Shown here piece after piece: positions 6,223 through 10,174 of a stretch of DNA of 10,174 nucleotides (within the stretch, counting starts at the first letter, position 1; every line of letters begins with the position of its first letter). The stretch comes from Pseudomonadota bacterium (GTDB lineage: Bacteria > Pseudomonadota > Alphaproteobacteria > Parvibaculales > Parvibaculaceae), in the NCBI GenBank assembly GCA_021780275.1, contig JAJXZC010000126.1:1-10174 (forward strand), in the 5' to 3' direction. The translations under genes and the position numbers were made by a program. Below the pieces are notes generated by a model. It saw nothing but the letters and a program-made list of their open reading frames with translations. It was not told where the DNA came from and searched no databases.

Positions 6223-6939
6223 ATGCGTCCATCCGGCCGTGCGCCCCATGAGATGAGGGCTGTCAGCCTCGAACGCGGCGTCACCAAACATGCCGAAGGC
6301 TCCTGCCTCGTCAAATTTGGCGACACCCATGTGCTCTGCACGGCGAGCCTTGAAGAGCGCGTGCCGCCCTTCCTCAAGGGCAAGGGCGCCGGCTGGGTTA
6401 CGGCCGAATACGGCATGCTGCCCCGCTCCACCCATGAGCGCATGCGCCGCGAGGCCTCGCAGGGCAAGCAGTCGGGCCGCACGCAGGAAATCCAGCGCCT
6501 CATCGGCCGCTCGCTTCGCTCCGTCGTCGATATGAAGCTCCTCGGCGAGCGCCAGATATCGATCGACTGCGACGTGCTTCAGGCCGATGGCGGCACCCGT
6601 ACGGCCTCGATCACCGGCGCATGGGTCGCGCTTTATGACTGCATCGAGTGGATGAAGGCCCGCAACATGCTGACCGTCTCCCCGATCAAGGATCATGTGG
6701 CGGCGATCTCCTGCGGCATCTATCGCGGCGTCCCCGTGACCGATCTCGACTATCCGGAAGATTCCGAAGCCGAGACGGACGCGAATTTCGTCATGACCGG
6801 CAAGGGCGGCATCTGCGAAATCCAGGGCACGGCGGAAGCCGAGCCCTTCAGCCAGGAGGAGCTGATGTCGCTTCTCGGCCTCGCGCGGACCTCCATTGCC
6901 GATCTCGTGGAGCTTCAGAAGAAGGCTGTCGGTCTATGA
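6223..6939 (+). CDS. rph: Ribonuclease PH (tRNA nucleotidyltransferase)
   Basis: This hexameric phosphorolytic 3'-5' exoribonuclease trims the last nucleotides after CCA in tRNA precursors and releases nucleoside diphosphates. It has 238 residues, the normal length. It opens with [39 protein letters not shown], as the family does. The phosphate-binding arginines are R86 ([16 protein letters not shown]) and R126 ([13 protein letters not shown]). The acidic metal/catalytic pair is probably D180 and D186 ([16 protein letters not shown]). The start is the ATG at 6223, preceded by an AGAAGG ribosome-binding site. The stop overlaps the rdgB start by 4 nt (ATGA), indicating translational coupling. 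Unlike the truncated rph of E. coli K-12, this copy looks intact. Confidence 0.98.
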   Translation: MRPSGRAPHEMRAVSLERGVTKHAEGSCLVKFGDTHVLCTASLEERVPPFLKGKGAGWVTAEYGMLPRSTHERMRREASQGKQSGRTQEIQRLIGRSLRSVVDMKLLGERQISIDCDVLQADGGTRTASITGAWVALYDCIEWMKARNMLTVSPIKDHVAAISCGIYRGVPVTDLDYPEDSEAETDANFVMTGKGGICEIQGTAEAEPFSQEELMSLLGLARTSIADLVELQKKAVGL

Positions 6940-7544
6940 GCCGCAAGTTTGCGGAAAAGACGCTGGTGGTCGCCAGCCACAATGCGGGCAAGGTCCGGGA
7001 AATCCGGGAATTGCTCGCGCCTTTCGGCATTGAAACACTTTCGGCAGGCGATCTCGGCCTCGATGAGCCGGAAGAAACCGGCGAGACCTTCCGCGCCAAT
7101 GCGGAGCTGAAGGCGCTGGCTGCGGCGCAGGCCAGCGGCAAGCCCGCCCTTGCCGACGATTCAGGCCTTTGCGTCGAGGCGCTGAACAATGCCCCCGGCA
7201 TCTATTCGGCGCGCTGGGCGGGCCCGCAAAAGGATTTCGACTTCGCCATGGAGCGCGTGCGCCTCGGCCTCGTCGAGGAAGGCACGCTCGACACGCGCGC
7301 CCATTTCATCTGCGGCCTTGCGCTTGCCTGGCCGGATGGCCACATCGACTATTTCGAAGGCCGGGTGGACGGGGAACTCGTCTGGCCGCCGCGAGGCGAC
7401 AAAGGCTTCGGCTACGATCCCATGTTCGTGCCCAATGGCTTTGATGAAACCTTCGGCGAGATGGAACCTGAGCGTAAGCACGCCATGTCGCATCGCGCCG
7501 ACGCCTTCCGACAACTTGTCGATAGCTGTTTTGGACAGAAATAG
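6936..7544 (+). CDS. rdgB: XTP/dITP diphosphatase (non-canonical purine NTP pyrophosphatase)
   Basis: Housekeeping nucleotide-pool cleaner that hydrolyses ITP, dITP and XTP to monophosphates plus pyrophosphate and so keeps deaminated purines out of DNA and RNA. It has 202 residues. The HAM1/RdgB signatures are all present: [14 protein letters not shown] at 14-27 (nucleotide binding), [13 protein letters not shown] at 48-60, [25 protein letters not shown] at 72-96 with D75 as the likely catalytic base, GFGYDPMF at 157-164, and SHRADAF at 185-191. The start is the ATG at 6936, which overlaps the rph stop (ATGA); the open frame continues far upstream, but that part is antisense-like translation of rph in another frame. 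It is the middle gene of rph-rdgB-hemW. Confidence 0.98.
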   Translation: MSRKFAEKTLVVASHNAGKVREIRELLAPFGIETLSAGDLGLDEPEETGETFRANAELKALAAAQASGKPALADDSGLCVEALNNAPGIYSARWAGPQKDFDFAMERVRLGLVEEGTLDTRAHFICGLALAWPDGHIDYFEGRVDGELVWPPRGDKGFGYDPMFVPNGFDETFGEMEPERKHAMSHRADAFRQLVDSCFGQK

Positions 7545-8721
7545 TCTGGATACGGACAAAAAAAACATCACGGGCCTGGAGGACGACGCCGGCTTCGGCG
7601 TCTATGTCCACTGGCCCTTCTGCCTGTCCAAATGCCCCTATTGCGACTTCAACTCGCATGTCGTCGCGAATGTCGATCAGCGCCAATGGGCCGAAGCCCT
7701 TACCCGCGAACTCGAACATATGCGCGCCCTCACTGGCCCGCGCGAGCTGCGGTCGATCTTTTTCGGCGGCGGCACGCCCTCGCTGATGGAAGTCTCCACC
7801 GTCGATGCCGTGCTCTCGGCCATCGACCGGCTTTGGGGCATCCATCAGGGTGTCGAGGTCACGCTCGAAGCCAATCCCACCAGCGTCGAGGCGGAGCGTT
7901 TCCGTGGTTATCGCGCGGCGGGCGTCAATCGCCTCTCGCTTGGTGTGCAATCGCTCGACGACCGCGAGCTGAAGTTTCTGGGCCGTCTCCACAGTGCGGC
8001 GGAAGCGCTGAAGGCCATCGGTCTTGCGCGAGACATCTTTCCGCGCCTCTCCTTCGATCTCATCTATGCGCGGCCCGGCCAGACGACGGATGCCTGGGCG
8101 CGCGAATTGCGCCTCGCTCTTTCGCACGCCGCGGATCATCTCTCGCTTTATCAACTCACCATCGAGGAAGGCACGGCCTTCGCGCGTCTCTATGAGCGCG
8201 GCGCCTTCCGTCTGCCCGAAGAAGAAGACGCAGCCGAACTCTATTGCCTGACCGGCGAAATCGCGGCCGAGGCTGGCATGTCGGCCTATGAAGTTTCGAA
8301 TTATGCCAAGCCGGGCGCGGAGGCGCGGCACAATCTCGTCTATTGGCGCTATGGCGATTATGCAGGCGTCGGCCCCGGTGCGCATGGCCGCATCACCGCC
8401 GATGGAAAGAAGCTTGCGACACAGACCTTGAAGATGCCCGGCGAATGGCTCGCCGCCGTGAAAGCTCAAGGCCATGGCATATCGGCGACGGAAGAAGTCC
8501 AGCCGGGCGAGCAAGGCGACGAGATGATGCTGATGGGGCTTCGCCTCGAAGAAGGCGTGTCGCTTTCCCGCTATGCGCGCCTCGCCGGCCACGCACTTGA
8601 CGAGACCCGCATCGAAAGCCTCATGCGAGAGGGTCTTCTTCTCCGCAATGGCGATCGCATTGCGACGACGCAGCAAGGCCGCCTCGTCCTCGACGCGCTG
8701 CTGGCGCGGCTTCTTGCCTGA
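7531..8721 (+). CDS. hemW: Radical SAM haem chaperone HemW (HemN-like)
   Basis: A HemN-like radical-SAM protein now known as a haem chaperone that transfers haem to membrane haemoproteins; many databases call it oxygen-independent coproporphyrinogen III oxidase-like. It has 396 residues from the chosen start (E. coli HemW has 378). The 4Fe-4S cluster motif CxxxCxxC is C31, C35 and C38, in [18 protein letters not shown]. The SAM-binding GGGTPS is at 79-84, and EANP and [11 protein letters not shown] at 113-141. The HemW-specific HNxxYW is HNLVYW at 267-272. The start is uncertain: no ATG lies between the end of rdgB and the cluster motif. TTG at 7531, overlapping rdgB by 14 nt, gives a normal N-terminus but has no clear ribosome-binding site; TTG at 7516 or CTG at 7546 are alternatives. 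A run of eight A follows at 7558-7565. The 3' end converges on the transferase gene with a 3-bp gap. Confidence 0.93.
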   Translation: MDRNSLDTDKKNITGLEDDAGFGVYVHWPFCLSKCPYCDFNSHVVANVDQRQWAEALTRELEHMRALTGPRELRSIFFGGGTPSLMEVSTVDAVLSAIDRLWGIHQGVEVTLEANPTSVEAERFRGYRAAGVNRLSLGVQSLDDRELKFLGRLHSAAEALKAIGLARDIFPRLSFDLIYARPGQTTDAWARELRLALSHAADHLSLYQLTIEEGTAFARLYERGAFRLPEEEDAAELYCLTGEIAAEAGMSAYEVSNYAKPGAEARHNLVYWRYGDYAGVGPGAHGRITADGKKLATQTLKMPGEWLAAVKAQGHGISATEEVQPGEQGDEMMLMGLRLEEGVSLSRYARLAGHALDETRIESLMREGLLLRNGDRIATTQQGRLVLDALLARLLA

Positions 8722-8724
8722 TTA

Positions 8725-9378
8725 TTACCTGTCGTCGTAATCCGGCTGCGCTTCCGGCGCGGCTTTCTGGAACGCGGGCAACGCCTCGCAGCGGGCGACG
8801 ATTTCGCCGAGGCGCGGATAGGCGCTCAAATCCATCTTGATGCGGCGCAGATTGTAATATTGCGGCACCAGGAAAATATCGGCCACGGTCGGATAGTCGG
8901 CATAGGCGAATTGCGTATCCGGTCCGTACTTCAGCATCGCTTCGAGGGCCGTGAAACCCTTGTGCGCCCATTGCGCATACCACTTGTCGCGGTCGGCCTG
9001 CGGCAGGGCCAGTTCCTTGTCGAGGAACTTCATGACGCGCATGTTGAGCAGCGCATGGGTCTCTGCCGCGACCGAGGCCGCAAAAGCGCGCGATTGCGCT
9101 CTGAGCACCGCATCCTTCGGGAACACGGAAGGCGTCGGGAACAGCTCCTCGAGATATTCGATGATCGCGGAAGATTGCGTGATGATCTTGCCGTCATGCT
9201 CCAGCGCAGGGATCAGCGACAGCGGATTGACCTTGCGAAACTCTTCCGAGAATTGCGCCTCGACCGGCGGGCGAATGTCGATCGAGACGTGCTCATAGGG
9301 AATGCCCTTGAGGTTGAGCACCGCGCGGACGCGATAGCCCGCCGAATTGCGGAAGAAATTATAGAGACGCATCGACAT
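8725..9378 (-). CDS. Zeta-class glutathione S-transferase, maleylacetoacetate (maleylpyruvate) isomerase type
   Basis: A glutathione-dependent transferase/isomerase of 217 residues. The N-terminal thioredoxin-like domain has LYNFFRNSAGYRVRAVLNLKGIPYE at 5-29. Here NSAGYRVR takes the place of the zeta-class SSCxWRVR motif, with S12 as the likely catalytic serine. It continues with NPLSLIPAL at 51-59 (cis-proline loop, P57) and QSSAIIEYLEELFPTP at 68-83 (glutathione gamma-glutamyl contact). The C-terminal helical domain has ADIFLVPQYYNLRRIKMDLSAYPRL at 166-190 and ends LPAFQKAAPEAQPD, as in maleylacetoacetate isomerases. That enzyme acts in tyrosine/homogentisate breakdown, but no fumarylacetoacetase or homogentisate dioxygenase gene is nearby, so the exact substrate is open. 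The start is the ATG at 9378 with a weak GTGAG site; ATG 9372 is also possible. It begins 14 bp after the stop of the upstream gene, suggesting one transcript. Confidence 0.88.
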   Translation of the reverse strand: MSMRLYNFFRNSAGYRVRAVLNLKGIPYEHVSIDIRPPVEAQFSEEFRKVNPLSLIPALEHDGKIITQSSAIIEYLEELFPTPSVFPKDAVLRAQSRAFAASVAAETHALLNMRVMKFLDKELALPQADRDKWYAQWAHKGFTALEAMLKYGPDTQFAYADYPTVADIFLVPQYYNLRRIKMDLSAYPRLGEIVARCEALPAFQKAAPEAQPDYDDR

Positions 9379-9392
9379 GAGAACTCACGGTA

Positions 9393-10174
9393 CTAGAGGG
9401 CGGGCGGCACGCTGAAGCTTGTCGGCGCCGGATCGATGACGACGGGGCCGGAGCCATGCATTTCGAGAATGGCGAGGCCGCGCTCCGTCCGTCCGTCGGG
9501 CAGGAAGCGGAAAATGCCGTCGACGCCCGCAAAGCCGTCCGGCTCGGTGAGCGACTCGGCGGTGAAGCGTCCGCCCTCGGGCTTCGACGACAGCGCGACC
9601 GCAAGGCTCACCGCGTCGTAGGCAAGGCTTGCAATACGCGGCGGCGTCGAGCCATAGACGCGGGAATAGCGCGCCACGAACTGCGCATGCGCTTCGGGCG
9701 GCGGCGCAGGATACCAGCCGCCTTCGAGCGACGGCTCGCTCTGCAGCGAGGGGTCGTCCCAAAGGCCGGTGCCGAGAAACTTCACCTTGCGCGGATCGAC
9801 GTCGTAATAAGGCAGGAGCGGCGCCAGCGCGCGGAGCCTCGCGCCACCTTCCGGCACGAAGACGGCCTGGAAGCTCACATCGCCGATCGTATCCTGCTTT
9901 TCGAGGTTCTTGAGACCCTGCGCATCATTGGTCTTCTTCATTTCGCTGCGCTTGGCGAGCAACGCGCCGTGGCGCGCGCCGTAATTGGCCAGCTGTTGCA
10001 CCGGCCCGTTCATGCTTTCGCCGTTCGCCGGATAGGTCTCGACGGTGGCGATATGGGCGCCGTGATTGGCGACCGCCTGCTCAAAGGCGGCGCGGACGCG
10101 CGTGCCGTAATCATTCTGCGGGAAGAGCGCCGCGAAATTATTGATCCCCTTGAGCGACGCATAGTCAACGATGC
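9393..10174 (-). CDS. Penicillin-binding-protein-activator-like (LpoA/LppC-type) periplasmic protein, C-terminal 259 residues; 5' end outside window
   Basis: The frame is open from the window's right edge to the TAG at 9395-9393, giving 259 codons. Reading from the edge it shows IVDYASLKGINNFAALFPQNDYGTRVRAAFEQA, the 'instrument of a later sample' strand-helix pattern of type 1 periplasmic binding proteins. FQAVFVPEGGARLRALAPLLPYYDVDPRKVKFLGTGLWDD and the hinge-like IASLAYDAVSLAVAL follow. In alphaproteobacteria this type is annotated as penicillin-binding protein activator, an outer-membrane lipoprotein that stimulates peptidoglycan synthases. The signal peptide and lipobox would be in the missing part, so localisation is inferred. 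An internal ATG at 10013 is not the start, because the frame and the conserved pattern continue upstream. In related genomes rsmI lies divergently just upstream. An ABC-transporter amino-acid-binding protein is the alternative reading. Confidence 0.8.
   Translation of the reverse strand, partial: IVDYASLKGINNFAALFPQNDYGTRVRAAFEQAVANHGAHIATVETYPANGESMNGPVQQLANYGARHGALLAKRSEMKKTNDAQGLKNLEKQDTIGDVSFQAVFVPEGGARLRALAPLLPYYDVDPRKVKFLGTGLWDDPSLQSEPSLEGGWYPAPPPEAHAQFVARYSRVYGSTPPRIASLAYDAVSLAVALSSKPEGGRFTAESLTEPDGFAGVDGIFRFLPDGRTERGLAILEMHGSGPVVIDPAPTSFSVPPAL

Noticed and set aside
7306..8676. 456-codon minus-strand open frame opposite hemW
   Set aside because: Long only because of GC-rich codon bias; it runs antisense to rdgB and hemW, both of which have complete family motifs.

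Overview
High-GC bacterial chromosome, most likely an alphaproteobacterium of the Hyphomicrobiales/Parvibaculum type. This is inferred from three things: the protein sequences of the DnaK, GrpE, HrcA, RNase PH, RdgB and HemW genes; the head-to-head arrangement of hrcA-grpE against rph-rdgB-hemW, which is common in that class; and a heat-shock promoter of alphaproteobacterial sigma-32 form (CTTG-N18-CCTATAT) in front of dnaK. No rRNA, tRNA, CRISPR array or insertion sequence was seen.

Layout. 1-875 (-) holds the first 291 codons of dnaK, with its heat-shock promoter and a G/C-structured leader of about 155 nt at 876-1065. 1182-1814 (+) is an AlkB-type 2-oxoglutarate/iron dioxygenase that starts with TTG. 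1815-3272 is visibly AT-richer and differs in codon use from its neighbours. It carries a two-gene minus-strand operon: a Panacea/SocA-like (DUF4065) protein followed, with overlapping stop and start, by a small MazF/PemK-like protein. This looks like a toxin-antitoxin module, with a perfect 9-bp inverted repeat lying over its predicted -10 box. 3273-3980 (-) is a NnrU-family membrane protein. 4240-4863 (-) is grpE and 4954-6015 (-) is hrcA, probably one transcript from a sigma-70-like promoter at 6067-6095. Divergently, 6223-8721 (+) is a tightly packed rph-rdgB-hemW run in which each gene overlaps the next or nearly does. hemW converges with 8725-9378 (-), a zeta-class glutathione transferase of the maleylacetoacetate isomerase type. 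Upstream of that gene, 9393-10174 (-) is the 3' part of a periplasmic-binding-protein-like gene of the penicillin-binding-protein-activator (LpoA/LppC-like) type, cut by the window edge.

How the genes fit together. dnaK, grpE and hrcA are the chaperone, its nucleotide-exchange factor and the heat-shock repressor. Here hrcA-grpE is separated from dnaK by NnrU, the toxin-antitoxin cargo and alkB. rph (tRNA 3'-end maturation), rdgB (clean-up of non-canonical purine nucleotides) and hemW (radical-SAM haem chaperone) form a housekeeping operon. The best candidate for something poorly described is the Panacea/MazF-like pair with its palindromic operator, apparently inserted between alkB and nnrU.
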